DNA from: Streptomyces sp. Tue 6430
GTDB taxonomy: Bacteria; Actinomycetota; Actinomycetes; Streptomycetales; Streptomycetaceae
Reading direction: 5' to 3'
Assembly: GCA_021568835.1 (NCBI GenBank)
Contig: JAKGSH010000004.1
Coordinates: 1 to 64,000, forward strand
Length of the DNA: 64,000 nucleotides
Positions 1 through 9,681 of this stretch are shown here, in pieces. Numbering within the stretch: the stretch's first letter is position 1; each line of letters begins with the position of its first letter. A model generated the notes under the pieces. That model saw nothing but the letters and a program-made list of their open reading frames with translations. It was not told where the DNA came from and searched no databases. Made by a program: the position numbers and the translations under genes.

Positions 1-153
1 TGAATCGGATTTCTGCGTCGACGGCGACAGAATTTGCGCCACGGCACCCGTGACGCGGGCCCTCGGCGAGTGACGCCCCGGCGGCCCTCGCCGGGCCCTC
101 CCCGCGGGCCGACCGGCTCACGGGCCCGGACGACGGCGGTCCTCCCGCGGCCG
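1..153. other. Window edge, no gene seen
   Basis: GC-rich sequence with open frames but no recognisable protein, downstream of the toxin gene on the minus strand. Confidence 0.4.
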
Positions 154-530
154 TCAGGTGGCGGTGGGCCAGCTCCGCAGCAGCGCCGCGATCCGCCCGG
201 CGGTGCAGGCGGGGTCGAGGAGCAGGTCCTTGAGGGCGACGGCGTCCTCGCGGACGGGCTTGACGGGAATCCCGCGGCCTCGAGGTACATGACGCCGGTG
301 GCGGCGGCGACGGCCATGTTGGAACGCTCCAGCCAGCGACAGCGGCCCAGCGTGTGCACCAGGGCGGCGGCCTTGGCGTAGGGGCCGTCGTAGACGGGTT
401 GCTCGAACAGCCGGGCCCGATGGCGGGCGACCGCCGAGGCGGGCACGCCGTAGTCGTCGGGAGCCGGGTCGTCGGCGCCGGCCGCTTCGGCGACCCGGAG
501 GATCCAGGGGACGTCGATGTGCAGGTCCAT
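154..530 (-). CDS. Doc/Fic-like toxin of a toxin-antitoxin pair (frameshifted in this sequence)
   Basis: Likely toxin of a two-gene module. The start ATG at 530 overlaps by one base the TGA expected for the antitoxin (TGATG), a translational-coupling arrangement. The protein begins MDLHIDVPWILRVAEAAG and carries a central YDGPYAKAAALVHTL stretch followed by LERSNMAVAAA. This is the pattern of the Streptomyces 'fic family toxin component', which lacks the canonical HxFxxGNKR Fic motif. The C-terminal part (GIPVKPVREDAVALKDLL onward) lies in another frame, and one lost G near 265 reconciles them. The repaired length is about 125 residues, close to phage P1 Doc. Family assignment is by overall pattern; catalytic activity cannot be inferred because the Fic motif is absent. 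Confidence 0.6.
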
Positions 531-768
531 CAGGCGGCGCGCGCTCCCGGGACGGCTGCTGGGCTTCCTCGGCCTCGTCGAAGACCGCTCGGTGTTCGGC
601 GAGGAAGCGGGCGGCCGCGTCCACCGCACGCGCGCGCAGGCCGCTGGCGTCGTCCTGCACCAGCCTGGCGAGGTAGTCCCCGATGCTCAACCCCAGGTCG
701 GCGGCGCGCTTCTTCGCGAGTTCCGCGACGTCCTCGTCCACGCGCGCGCCCAGCTGTGTCTTCGCCAT
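530..768 (-). CDS. Antitoxin of the toxin-antitoxin pair, probably ribbon-helix-helix type
   Basis: Begins MAKTQLGARVDEDVAELAKK, a short basic start followed by amphipathic helices, as in DNA-binding ribbon-helix-helix antitoxins. The middle (GLSIGDYLARLVQDDAS) fits the second and third structural elements. The C-terminal half is acidic and Ala/Glu-rich (AEHRAVFDEAEEAQQ), as expected of the toxin-neutralising tail. The frame runs through the toxin start unless one base is restored near 545-555, giving about 79 residues and a TGATG junction. There is no Shine-Dalgarno sequence before the ATG. A TANNNT hexamer lies six bases upstream inside a perfect palindrome, suggesting a leaderless, autoregulated transcript. 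Confidence 0.6.
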
Positions 769-770
769 AC

Positions 771-798
771 CGGCATGGTAACAGCCGTTACCATGCCG
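771..798. promoter_or_regulatory. Perfect palindrome, likely operator/promoter of the toxin-antitoxin pair
   Basis: Two 12-bp arms (CGGCATGGTAAC and its complement) are separated by AGCC. The right edge of the element lies two bases upstream of the antitoxin ATG. On the minus strand it contains TACCAT, a -10-like hexamer ending six bases before the ATG. Autorepression by the antitoxin is the obvious inference. Confidence 0.6.
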
Positions 799-853
799 TG
801 GGGCGACGGCAGCACTTCCCCTCCCACTCGCCGACAGCACCCGGGGCGGCCCG

Positions 854-1534
854 TCAGCGGACGGCGAGGAGACCGTCCACCAGGGCCCGGAGCCCGTCCG
901 GGTAGGTGTCCTCGCCGGTCAGCGGCGCCCAGCGGTCCGCCACCTGCGCCAACCTGGGCAGCTCGCCCGGGTCGAGACTGCCGAAGACCTGTTCCCGGTA
1001 GGTCGCCCGCGCGTCGTCCGCGCGCCGCCGGGCCGCCGTCGCCCGGACCACGATCTCGCCGACGGTGTAGTACCAGATCGCGCGGTAACCGTGCACCGCC
1101 TGCTCGACGGACAACCCGCCCTCGACCAGGCCGTCGACGATCTGCTCGACGAACCACAGCGCGGACGTGGACATCAGGTCATCGGCGGTCAGCACCTCCA
1201 CGATCCAGGGACAGGCGGCGAGCGCCTCGTGGATCGCGGCGGCGGCGGCGAGGACCCGCTCACGGGGGCGGGCGGGCAGTTCGGGTCGGCGCAGCGTCCG
1301 CGCGGCGTAGTCGTCCAGCAGCAGGACGAGCAGTTCCTCCTTGTTGCGGACGTGGTGGTAGAGCGCCATCGGCGTGCTGCCGACCTCCGCGGCCAGCCGT
1401 CGCATGGTCAGCCGGTCGACACCTTCCTCGGTCACGAGCCGGCGGGCCGTCCCGATGACCTCCTCGCGGGAGATACGGGGAGGTCGGCCAGGGGATCTAC
1501 GCGGTGCGGACGGCTGCGGCATGCCCTCCATCAT
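854..1534 (-). CDS. TetR-family transcriptional repressor
   Basis: A 226-residue intact frame. After a basic arm (SPGRPPRISREE), residues about 20-70 form the TetR helix-turn-helix: ARRLVTEEGVDRLTMRRLA then VGSTPMALYHHVRNKEELL. The rest is a helical ligand-binding domain of normal length for the TetR_C group. It is divergent from the MFS exporter at 1580 with a 45-bp gap holding an imperfect palindrome, the standard arrangement of a drug-responsive repressor beside its efflux pump. The start is uncertain: ATGs at 1534, 1531 and 1522 are all in frame, and the GGAGG between them is close to the last. The ligand cannot be predicted. Confidence 0.88.
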   Translation of the reverse strand: MMEGMPQPSAPRRSPGRPPRISREEVIGTARRLVTEEGVDRLTMRRLAAEVGSTPMALYHHVRNKEELLVLLLDDYAARTLRRPELPARPRERVLAAAAAIHEALAACPWIVEVLTADDLMSTSALWFVEQIVDGLVEGGLSVEQAVHGYRAIWYYTVGEIVVRATAARRRADDARATYREQVFGSLDPGELPRLAQVADRWAPLTGEDTYPDGLRALVDGLLAVR

Positions 1535-1569
1535 TCCCCAGGCGTCGACAGCGGCGGTCCGCCGCGCTA

Positions 1570-1591
1570 GTTTTCTTACATGTATAGAAAC
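1570..1591. promoter_or_regulatory. Imperfect palindrome between the TetR and MFS genes, likely TetR operator
   Basis: The 22-bp site has the form GTTT-3nt-TACATGTA-3nt-AAAC: four-base outer arms and a perfect eight-base centre. It is AT-rich against a strongly GC-rich background. The first possible ATG of the exporter (1580) lies in its centre, so repressor binding would cover the start region. Confidence 0.6.
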
Positions 1592-3024
1592 TCACGAGGG
1601 CGCCCTCGGGCGGTGCTGGCGGCGGCGGCCGTCGCCCAGTTCGTCTTCGCCCTGGACATGTCGGTGGTCAACGTCGCGCTGCCCGCGATCCGCACCGCGC
1701 TGGGATTCGCGCCGCTCGACCTGTCGTGGACCGTGCACGTCTACGCGCTCACCTTCGGCGGGCTCCTGTTGCTGGGAGGCCGCGCTTGCGACCTGTACGG
1801 TCACCGGCGGCTGTTCGTGGTGGGCCTGGCCGTCTTCGGGCTGTGCTCGCTGGCGGGCGGGCTGGCCCAGGCGCCCTGGCATCTGGTCGTCGCCCGTGCC
1901 GGTCAGGGGCTGGGTGCCGCCATGGCCGCCCCGGCCGCGCTGGGGATGCTGACCACCACTTTCCCCGAGGGCCCTCGGCGGATCCGTGCGCTCGGGGTGT
2001 GGAGCGCGGTGAACGCCGCGGGCGGAGCGCTGGGGGTGCTGGCGGGCGGTCTGCTCACCGAGTACGCGGGGTGGCGCTGGGTGATGCTGGTCAACCTGCC
2101 CATCGTGGCGGCGGCCCTCGCGCTGGTTCCGGCGGGTGTGCCCGCCGGGCCCGGCACGACCGGCGCGAGGGACTGGACGTGCTGGGCGCGGTCCTGGGGA
2201 CCGGCGGAGTCGGGCTGCTGGTATGGGGGGTCATCCGCACCGACACCCACGGATGGGGCTCCCCGGTCACGCCGGCGACCCTCGTCGCCGCGGCCGTGCT
2301 GCTGGCGGCCTTCACCTTCGTCGAATCCGGGACACCCGCGCCGCTGCTGCGCCTGGGCCTGCTGCGCAGTCGCTGGGTGGGCGGCGCCAACGTGCTGGTG
2401 TTCCTCGCCGCGGCCGGGCAGTTCGCGGCGTTCTACTTCGTGTCCTTGTACATGCAGCAGGTCCTGGGCATGGGGCCGCGGCGACCGGCGCCGCGTTCCT
2501 GCCGTTCTCCGCGAGCCTGGTGGCGGGCACCGTCGTCGCGACCCGCGTCACCGCGGCACGCACCCCCCGAACCGCCCTGGTGCCCGGTGCTCTGCTGGCC
2601 GCCGCGGCCTGGCCTGGTTCGCCCTCGTCAGTCCCGACGGCGGTTTCCTCACCGACGTGCTCGGGCCCTGCCTCGTCACCGGCGTCGGCGTCGGACTGGT
2701 CCTGGCCCCGGTCGCCGCCGCCGCGACCACCGGCGTCGCCTCTCGCGAGGCCGGCATGGCCTCGGGCCTTTTCAACAGCTCCCGCCAACTGGGCGGCTGC
2801 ATCGGCCTGGCCGTCCTGGCCACCGTCGCCGCGCACCGCACCGGCACGGACACCGGCCCCGCCGCCCTCAACGAGGGCTACGCCCTGGGTCTGGCCGTCG
2901 CCGCCGGCCTCTTCGTGCTCGCGGCAGTCGTGGCGGCCGGTGTGCTGCCCCGGCGCCGCATCGCCGGGCCCGACCCGCAACCCGCCGCCCCGCGCGGAAC
3001 CGACTGGAAGGAACGCCGTCATGA
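1580..3024 (+). CDS. MFS drug exporter, DHA2 (EmrB/QacA) type, frameshifted
   Basis: Multidrug-type proton antiporter in the cytoplasmic membrane. The first helix carries FALDMSVVNVALPAI, the DHA2 hallmark. RACDLYGHRRLF is the MFS motif A loop, and VVARAGQGLGAAMAAPAAL with SAVNAAGGALGVLAGG covers motifs B and C. The C-terminal half continues in three other frames (LDVLGAVLGTGGVGLLVWG; ATGAAFLPFSASLVAGT; MASGLFNSSRQLGGCIGLAV). Four single-base losses, near 2160, 2478, 2615 and about 3000, explain this and give about 482 residues, normal for the family. The probable stop overlaps the next ATG (ATGA at 3021). The start may be ATG 1580 (no SD, possibly leaderless) or GTG 1613. Probably repressed by the divergent TetR. 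Confidence 0.85.
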
Positions 3025-3416
3025 CGACGACCCCCGTCGACCTGTTCGTCTCCGCCCTGCAGCTGCGCCCCGACGGCGGAGTCCGGGCCGCCGAACGGCA
3101 GATGAACGGCGGCGACTCCGGTGCCTGGCAGATCGCCACCTTCCGGGTGGAGACCGACGCCGACGTGCACGCCGACCACTGGGAGATGCACCCGGAGGCC
3201 GAAGAGGCGGTGTGCTGCCTGACCGGCGGCGTCCGCCTCCACTTCCGCGCCACGACGCCCGGCGGCGCCGAGGACGTGGTGCGGGTGGAGGCGGGCACCG
3301 CGGTGATCGTCCCCCGCGGGCGCTGGCACCGCCTGGAACTGATCGCCCCCAGCGACCTGATGTCGATCACCCTTCGCCGGGGCACCCGTCTCGAGAAGCG
3401 CACCGACACGCACTGA
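3021..3416 (+). CDS. Small cupin-fold protein
   Basis: 131 residues beginning MTTTPVDLFVSALQL. The core (HADHWEMHPEAEEAVCCLTG, then VEAGTAVIVPRGRWHRLEL) follows the two conserved cupin motifs: His and Glu of motif 1 and the PxGxxH-like PRGRWH of motif 2. A metal-binding beta barrel is therefore likely. It overlaps the MFS stop by four bases and has an AAGGA upstream, so it is co-transcribed with the exporter. It may modify or bind the exported compound, but the substrate is unknown. Confidence 0.75.
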   Translation: MTTTPVDLFVSALQLRPDGGVRAAERQMNGGDSGAWQIATFRVETDADVHADHWEMHPEAEEAVCCLTGGVRLHFRATTPGGAEDVVRVEAGTAVIVPRGRWHRLELIAPSDLMSITLRRGTRLEKRTDTH

Positions 3417-3682
3417 CACGCATGGGCACACACCGACCGGAAGGTGGCCCGACGGGTTCGCCGCCGGGCCACCGCAAGCCTTTCGAGGCACGGGGCGGGC
3501 GAGCCCGGCCGCCCCGTGGGCCGCCCGTCCGCAGCTCCGGCAGGACGGCCGGGGCGATGCGGCCGGACGCACCGGTCGTGCGGACGCGCCGGTCACCCGG
3601 ATACCCCGGTGCCGCCTCCGCCGGGTGCCGGGTGGTGCGGGACGGTCCGGACCGTACGGCCGTCCGGACCGTCCGCCGTCCG

Positions 3683-4435
3683 TCACCAGGGCACCTCGCC
3701 CTCGTCGTCGAAGAAGCGGCCCGTCGGCCCGTCGGCCGGCACGGTCGCCAGCCGGATCGCGCAGGCCGCTCCCTGCTGCGGGGTGCGCACTCCCCGGAAG
3801 CCGTTGAGGTCGGTCGCCGTGAAGCCGGGGCAGACGGCGTTGATCAGGATGCCGGTGCCGGCCAGCTCCTTGGCGTACTGCACGGTGACGGCGTTGAGGA
3901 ACGTCTTCGACGGCGCGTAGGCGACGGAGACGGGGCCCGTCTCGGCGCCGGGCGTGCTCTGGAGCGCCAGGGAGCCGACGCTGCTGGAGACGTTGACGAT
4001 CCGCGGCGACGGCGAGCGGCGCAGCAGCGGCAGCAGGGTGTTGGTGACGCGGATGACGCCGATCACGTTGGTCTCCACGGCCGCCCGCACCCGGTTCACG
4101 TCGACCGTGGTCGGCTCCTGCGGCCCGCCGCCGGTGATGCCCGCGTTGTTGACCAGCGCGTCCAGTCGCCCGACCCGCTCCTCCACCAGGCGGGCCGCCG
4201 CTGTCACGCTCTCCTCGTCGGTCACGTCCAGGGGCACACCGAACGCGTCGGCCCCGGCCGCGCGCAGCTTCTCCACGGCGGCCTCGCGCCGCTCCCCGTC
4301 GCGTGCGCCGATCCCGACGGACCAGCCGAGGGCGCCGAGCCCGGCGGCGATCTCGTACCCGATGCCCTTGTTGGCGCCGGTCACCAGCGCGATCTTCTGT
4401 CCGTTCACGCCGTTCACGCTGTTCGTCTCACTCAT
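3683..4435 (-). CDS. Short-chain dehydrogenase/reductase (classical SDR)
   Basis: 250 residues, intact. The NAD(P)-binding motif TGANKGIG sits near residue 20, NNAG follows in the middle, and the catalytic Ser and YAPSK (YxxxK) are present. This is a complete classical SDR. The N-terminus (ALVTGANKGIGYEIA, then ARDGERREAAVEKL) resembles carbonyl-reductase-like SDRs, and the Arg after the second strand favours NADPH. It is divergent from the LysR regulator at 4540 with a LysR box between them, so it is probably the regulator's target. Substrate unknown. Confidence 0.9.
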   Translation of the reverse strand: MSETNSVNGVNGQKIALVTGANKGIGYEIAAGLGALGWSVGIGARDGERREAAVEKLRAAGADAFGVPLDVTDEESVTAAARLVEERVGRLDALVNNAGITGGGPQEPTTVDVNRVRAAVETNVIGVIRVTNTLLPLLRRSPSPRIVNVSSSVGSLALQSTPGAETGPVSVAYAPSKTFLNAVTVQYAKELAGTGILINAVCPGFTATDLNGFRGVRTPQQGAACAIRLATVPADGPTGRFFDDEGEVPW

Positions 4436-4493
4436 GACATCGATCCTTCTCCCGCATCCGGCAGGGCGTCCAAGACCGATCGGGTGGGCGGCG

Positions 4494-4508
4494 ATACCGT
4501 CCGGGTAT
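4494..4508. promoter_or_regulatory. LysR-type box (T-N11-A) between the SDR and LysR genes
   Basis: ATACC-N5-GGTAT, extended to GATACC/GGTATC at 4493-4509, is a perfect dyad with the T-N11-A core recognised by LysR regulators. It lies 31 bp upstream of the LysR start and 57 bp upstream of the SDR start. Confidence 0.65.
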
Positions 4509-4539
4509 CACCCCTGGCCGGCCCGGTTACGCTGGCGAG

Positions 4540-5387
4540 GTGGAAACACGTGAGCTGCGGTACTTCGTCGCGGTCGCCGAGGAGTTGCACTTCGGCCGGG
4601 CCGCGCAGCGGCTCGGGATCGCCCAGCCCCGCTGTCGCGGGCGATCGGGGGGCTCGAACGGCGCCTGGACGCCGCCCTCCTGGAGCGCGGCAGCCGGGGC
4701 GTCACCCTGACCGAGGCCGGGGCGGTGCTGCTGCGGGAGGCGCGGGCGGCGCTGGACGCCGTGGAGGCCGCCGAGCGGCGCACCCGCCGGGCCGCCCGCG
4801 CCGCGGCCGGCCGCCCCGCCGTGGTCCTCGCCGCGAAGGCGGGCGCCTCCGACGAACTGCTGGCGAAACTCCTCGACGCCTATGCCGCCGAAGCCGGCGC
4901 GATCGCCGTGGACATCGTGCTGTGCGGGCCGGGTGAGCAGGCACGGGTACTGCGCGACGGGCGGGCCGACGTGGCCCTGCTGCACCGGCCGTTCGACGAC
5001 ACGGCCGGCTTCGACACCGAGGACCTGCACACCGAGGGGCAGGTCGTGATCCTCCCGGCGGCCCATCCCCTCGGCGTCCGCCCCCACCTGCGGCTCGCCG
5101 AGGTCACCGGTCTTCCCGGCCTGCCCCTCCCCCGGTGGCCGCGTCCCGACGGCACCTTCCCGGACGGGCCCGGCCCGCAGGTGCGCGACCACACCCAGCT
5201 CACCCAGCTCATCGCCCTCGGCCGGGCCTGCGCGGTCGTCCCGGAGTCGGGCCGCGCCGGTCTGCGCGAGGGCCTCACCGCCGTACCGGTCCTCGACGCC
5301 CCCCGCGTCACCACGGTCATCGCCTGGCCCCCGCACAGCCGCTCGACGGCGGTCGCGGGACTGGTCCGCGCCGCCGGCGCCCTGTGA
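4540..5387 (+). CDS. LysR-family transcriptional regulator (one frameshift)
   Basis: Starts at GTG 4540 ([20 protein letters not shown]), the typical LysR N-terminus. It continues [11 protein letters not shown], where one C is missing from the run near 4630; restoring it gives [20 protein letters not shown], the recognition helix and linker. The effector domain follows in the second frame (about residues 90-282: [30 protein letters not shown]) and ends at 5387. The repaired length of 282 residues is close to the family norm. It is divergent from the SDR gene, with a LysR box between. Confidence 0.87.
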
Positions 5388-5498
5388 CCGGCGCGGGCGG
5401 ACGCCGGGATCAGCGGCAGCGGGCACGCACCGGGCGCGGTGCGCCGGACGCGGTGCGTCGGACGCGTCCGGCCGCGGCGGGCGCCCTGGACGGACGAC

Positions 5499-5529
5499 TT
5501 GCCCTGGAGTGCGCTCCAGGCCGTAACGT
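5499..5529 (+). promoter_or_regulatory. MerR-type promoter with 19-bp spacer
   Basis: TTGCCC (5499-5504) and TAACGT (5524-5529) are separated by 19 bp. The spacer holds a perfect dyad, CCTGGAG-TGCG-CTCCAGG (5503-5520). The over-long spacer and central dyad are the hallmark of MerR-family activated promoters. It reads toward the aldo/keto reductase at 5672, with a leader of about 135 nt. No MerR gene lies in the window next to it. Confidence 0.7.
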
Positions 5530-5671
5530 CGCAGGCACCGCGGCGCACGAGGCCTGAGCCGTCCGATTCCCCTCACGGGATGCCGGACGGTGGAATCCGG
5601 CGCTTGATGGAGGAGGGGCGTCGTGCCGTCCGGACGATGAACACGCGTACAGAGAGAGATGGGAACACGGC

Positions 5672-6661
<990 letters not shown>

Positions 6662-6985
6662 CGGACTCCGCCGACGTGACGGAACGACTTCCCGGGCGCC
6701 GTCGGACGTGGACGCTGGGAACGTGGTGAGCGGTGTGGGCGGTATCGGCGGTGCGGGCGGTGGGAAGCCGCCTCGTGCGAGGATGCCGCCGTGCCGACCG
6801 GGACCGACGCGGTGGGCCGGGGGTCCGCGGCATGCCCGCGGGTGTTCGCCCGGGATCCGGGCGAACTGCCGCCAGGTGCCGCGCTGTTCCCGGCGGAGTA
6901 CGGGGATCGCGTGCGCTGACCGGCTCCGGTGCGGCGAGGGCCTTCGCTCCGTCTTCGGCACCGGCGGTTCGGCGGGGGCTGTGCG
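6662..6985. other. Intergenic region between the aldo/keto reductase and VOC genes
   Basis: Convergent gene ends. Apart from one possible 42-codon ORF (6791-6919), there is no convincing coding or structural signal. Confidence 0.4.
6791..6919 (+). CDS. Possible small ORF of unknown function
   Basis: GTG start, 42 codons. The C-terminal half reads RDPGELPPGAALFPAEYGDR, which looks more protein-like than neighbouring random frames. There is no clear Shine-Dalgarno sequence and no recognised family. It could be the tail of a decayed gene. Confidence 0.2.
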   Translation: MPTGTDAVGRGSAACPRVFARDPGELPPGAALFPAEYGDRVR

Positions 6986-7727
6986 TCAGGACGGGGCGAG
7001 GACGCAGAACTCGTGGCCCTCCGGGTCGCTCAGGCAGGTCCAGGGAACGTCGCCCTGGCCGAGGTCGAGGTCGGTGGCGCCCAGGGCACGCAGCCGGGCC
7101 ACCTCCGCCGCCTTGTCGTCACCGGGGTGGGCAGCAGGTCGAGGTGGACGCGGTCCGGCACGGTCTTCGCGCCGGGCGTGCGCAGGAACTCCAGGTAGGG
7201 GCCGACCCCCTCGGCCGAACGCAGCACCGCGTGCCCGTCGCTCACCTCGTGCAGCGTCCAGTCGATCGCCTCGCCCCAGAAACGGGCCATGGCCCGCGGA
7301 TCCACGCAGTCGACCACCACCGCGGCGATCGGCCCGGTGTCCCGGTAGGTCTCCCGGGGCTCCAGCACACAGAACTCGTTGCCCTCCGGATCGGCCAGGA
7401 CCGTCCACGGCACCTCACCCTGCCCCACGTCCACGGGCCTCGCCCCGAGCCCCGTCAACCGCGCCACCAACTCCGCCCGATGCGCCTCGGAAGCGGTGGC
7501 CAGATCGAGATGCACCCGGTTCTTCACCGCCGTCCCCGGCTCCGGACGGCGACGACGTCGATGCACACGGCGACCGGGTCCGGCCAGACGAAGCCGCCAC
7601 CGGGTTCGACGTTGGTCACGCCGGGTCCCTCGCTGGAAAGACTCCAGCCGAGGGCCTCCGCCCAGAACCGGCCGACCGCCTCGTCGTCAACAGCCTTGAT
7701 GTTCACCTGAACAGGTCGCAGTGCCAT
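6986..7727 (-). CDS. VOC-family protein with two glyoxalase-like domains (two frameshifts)
   Basis: Starts MALRPVQVNIKAVDDEAVGR. Two tandem halves follow the same plan: FWAEALGWSL... and later FWGEAIDWTLHEVSDG. Each half ends in a matching strand: VPWTVLADPEGNEFCVLEP and VPWTCLSDPEGHEFCVLAP. This is the DPEGxEFCVL ending of Glyoxalase_6-type VOC domains. Two single-base losses, near 7545 and 7118, restore about 247 residues. VOC proteins of this type include antibiotic-binding and isomerase-like members; the ligand is not predictable. No clear neighbour in an operon. Confidence 0.8.
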
Positions 7728-7844
7728 GCCGGCGATCCTATGCACCCGCCCCGGAGCGGGGCACGCGCCTTTTCCGAACAGGGCCCGCCGACACCGCACT
7801 TCGCCTCCGCGGTCCCGCCCCGCCGTGACGACGGGCGGGAGACG

Positions 7845-7897
7845 GCCGGGGCAGGCATGGGCCGGGGCAGGCATGGGCCGGGGCAGGCATGGGCCGG
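7845..7897. repeat. 16-bp tandem repeat, 3.3 copies
   Basis: GCCGGGGCAGGCATGG occurs at 7845, 7861 and 7877 without change, followed by GCCGG. Non-coding. Confidence 0.9.
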
Positions 7898-8152
7898 AAA
7901 CCTCGGCGCCCCGGGGGAGAACGAACCCGGGAACCGTGTCCGGGGTACGGCCGGCGGTGCCTCAGGGGTGACGTCGGCGCCGCCCTCTCCTGAGTGATGA
8001 CGCCGGAACCGGTCACTTCGCGGCGGACACCGCGTGCGGGGCACGCGGACGTGTTCACCGGGGCAGGGACGTGCGGCTGTGTGCGACATGTACCGGCGCC
8101 CCGTTTCAGTCGCCTCGTCGGCCCGCGCCTGTCCGCCTGACGCGCCCGTCCC

Positions 8153-8176
8153 GGCCGCCGTGCGCGGACGGCGGCC
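8153..8176. promoter_or_regulatory. Perfect inverted repeat upstream of the DUF2235 gene
   Basis: GGCCGCCGT and its complement are separated by GCGCGG, about 80 bp before the gene start. It could be an operator or a terminator-like hairpin. Confidence 0.35.
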
Positions 8177-8256
8177 GGATGGCACCGCCCGCCGAGTGGT
8201 GGAAACATGGACGGTGTGCTCGGCGCCGCTCCCCGCTCGTGCGAGGAGGGATCGTC

Positions 8257-9464
8257 ATGGCCAAGCGCCTGGTCGTCTGCTGCGACGGCACGTGGAACTT
8301 CGCCGACCAACCGAGCAGGACCAACGTCGCCAAGGTCGCCCTGTCCGTGCGCCCCGGGTACGAGGCCGGTAAGGAGCAGCGCGTCTACTACCACCGTGGC
8401 GTGGGCACCCGCCGGCGCGAGCGGCTGCCCGGTGGCGCGTTCGGCGTGGGACTGTCCCGGAACGTCCTGGACGCCTACCGGTTCGTCGTCGAGGCGTACG
8501 AACCCGACGACGAGCTGTTCCTCTTCGGTTTCAGCCGGGGTGCGTTCACCGCGCGGAGCCTGGCGGGGCTGCTGCGCAACTGCGGCGTCCTGCGCCGGGA
8601 CCACGTCGACCGGATCCCGGAGGCCTGGGCTCTGTACCGCGACCGGATCGAGCGGCCGACCGGCGCGGCCGCGACGCTGTTCCGCCGCTCGTACGCGCAC
8701 GAGACGCGGATCCACTTCATCGGGGTGTGGGACACGGTCGGCGCCCTGGGCGTCCCGTCCCGGACGCCACGTGGCTGCAGCCGGCGGTGAACCGGTTCAA
8801 CCGCCGCTGGGCGTTCCACGACACCGAGCTGAGCAGTTGGGTGGGGGCGGCCTTCCACGCGCTGGCCGTCGACGAACAGCGCTCGGCGTTCCGGCCGGCC
8901 CTGTGGCACCAGCAGCCCGGCGCCGCCGAGCAGGGCCAGGAACTGAAGCAGGTGTGGTTCGCCGGGGTGCACTGCGATGTGGGAGGCGGCTACGAGGAGA
9001 CGGGACTGTCCGACGTCACCCTGCTGTGGATGGTCGACCAGGCCCGCCGGCACGGGCTGGCGTTCGACCCCGATGTGCTCGGCACGGCCGGGCCGAAGGT
9101 GATGAAGCCGGAGCGGAGCGTCGAATTCCGCGTACGGCCGGACGGTTCGGGTCCGGTGCACGCCTCGTGGACGGGGGCGTACCGGCTGTCCGAGCCCCTG
9201 CACCGGCCGCTCGGCGGGGCGGTCGGCGAAGACGGTGCGCCGGACGGCAACGAGTTCCTCGCCGTGCCCGCCAAGGAGCGCCACGACCGGGACGCGCGCT
9301 ACCGTCCGCCGGAGCTGGAGCGGTACCTGAGCGGTCAGACGTCGGTCCGGCTGGAGCCCGTGCTGCTGCCGGACATCGCCGCGGGCCTGCCGCCCATGCC
9401 TCCCGCGGCAGCCGGCCCCGGTACGACGGCCCGTGCCCCGGACGAACGCGGCCGCGCCACCTGA
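8257..9464 (+). CDS. DUF2235 alpha/beta-hydrolase-like protein (one frameshift)
   Basis: Begins MAKRLVVCCDGTWNFADQ after a strong GAGGAGGG. The CDGTWN start and LFLFGFSRGAFTARSLAG nucleophile motif (GxSxG) are the signature of DUF2235, the fold of Tle1-type phospholipase effectors. IGVWDTVGALG follows. The second half continues in another frame after one lost G near 8756 (WLQPAVNRFNRRWAFHDTEL; VWFAGVHCDVGGGYEETGL, which supplies the Asp/His region). Repaired length is 402 residues. No secretion-system genes are nearby, so a housekeeping esterase or lipase role is as likely as an effector role. Confidence 0.82.
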
Positions 9465-9586
9465 CCGCAGGACCCGTGAGCGACCCGTTCACCGCCTTCC
9501 GCGCCGGGCGACCCGTACCCGGTTCCGGGAGGCGGAAGGAGCGGCCGGCCCGGCGTAGGCACGCTCGGTGCACGTACGTCTCCGCA

Positions 9587-9631
9587 CGCGCACTCCCCGT
9601 CCGCGCGCTCCCCGTACGCGCGCTCCACGGT
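9587..9631. repeat. 15-bp imperfect tandem repeat, three copies
   Basis: Units at 9587, 9602 and 9617 share CGCGC-CTCC with a few substitutions. They lie between convergent genes, possibly in a transcript end. Confidence 0.7.
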
Positions 9632-9681
9632 CGCGGACCGGCCGTCGGCGCCGGAACCGCCGCAGGGGAGGGCGACGGGGT

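Larger units (their letters stand above)
7728..8256. other. Intergenic region with tandem repeat and hairpin
   Basis: Divergent promoter region of the VOC and DUF2235 genes. It holds a 16-bp tandem repeat (7845-7897) and a perfect 9-bp hairpin (8153-8176). No coding signal seen. Confidence 0.4.

Noticed and set aside
154..530. Canonical Doc toxin with Fic active site
   Set aside because: The HxFxxGNKR motif is absent; only the wider Streptomyces Fic-like toxin pattern is supported.
1580..4936. A 1118-residue open frame running through MFS, cupin and beyond
   Set aside because: Only parts of it are real MFS sequence; the rest is a stop-free shadow through the cupin, SDR antisense and LysR regions, typical of very high GC.
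8257..9464. Type VI secretion effector
   Set aside because: DUF2235 is shared with Tle1 effectors, but no secretion-system or immunity gene is nearby and streptomycetes lack type VI systems.
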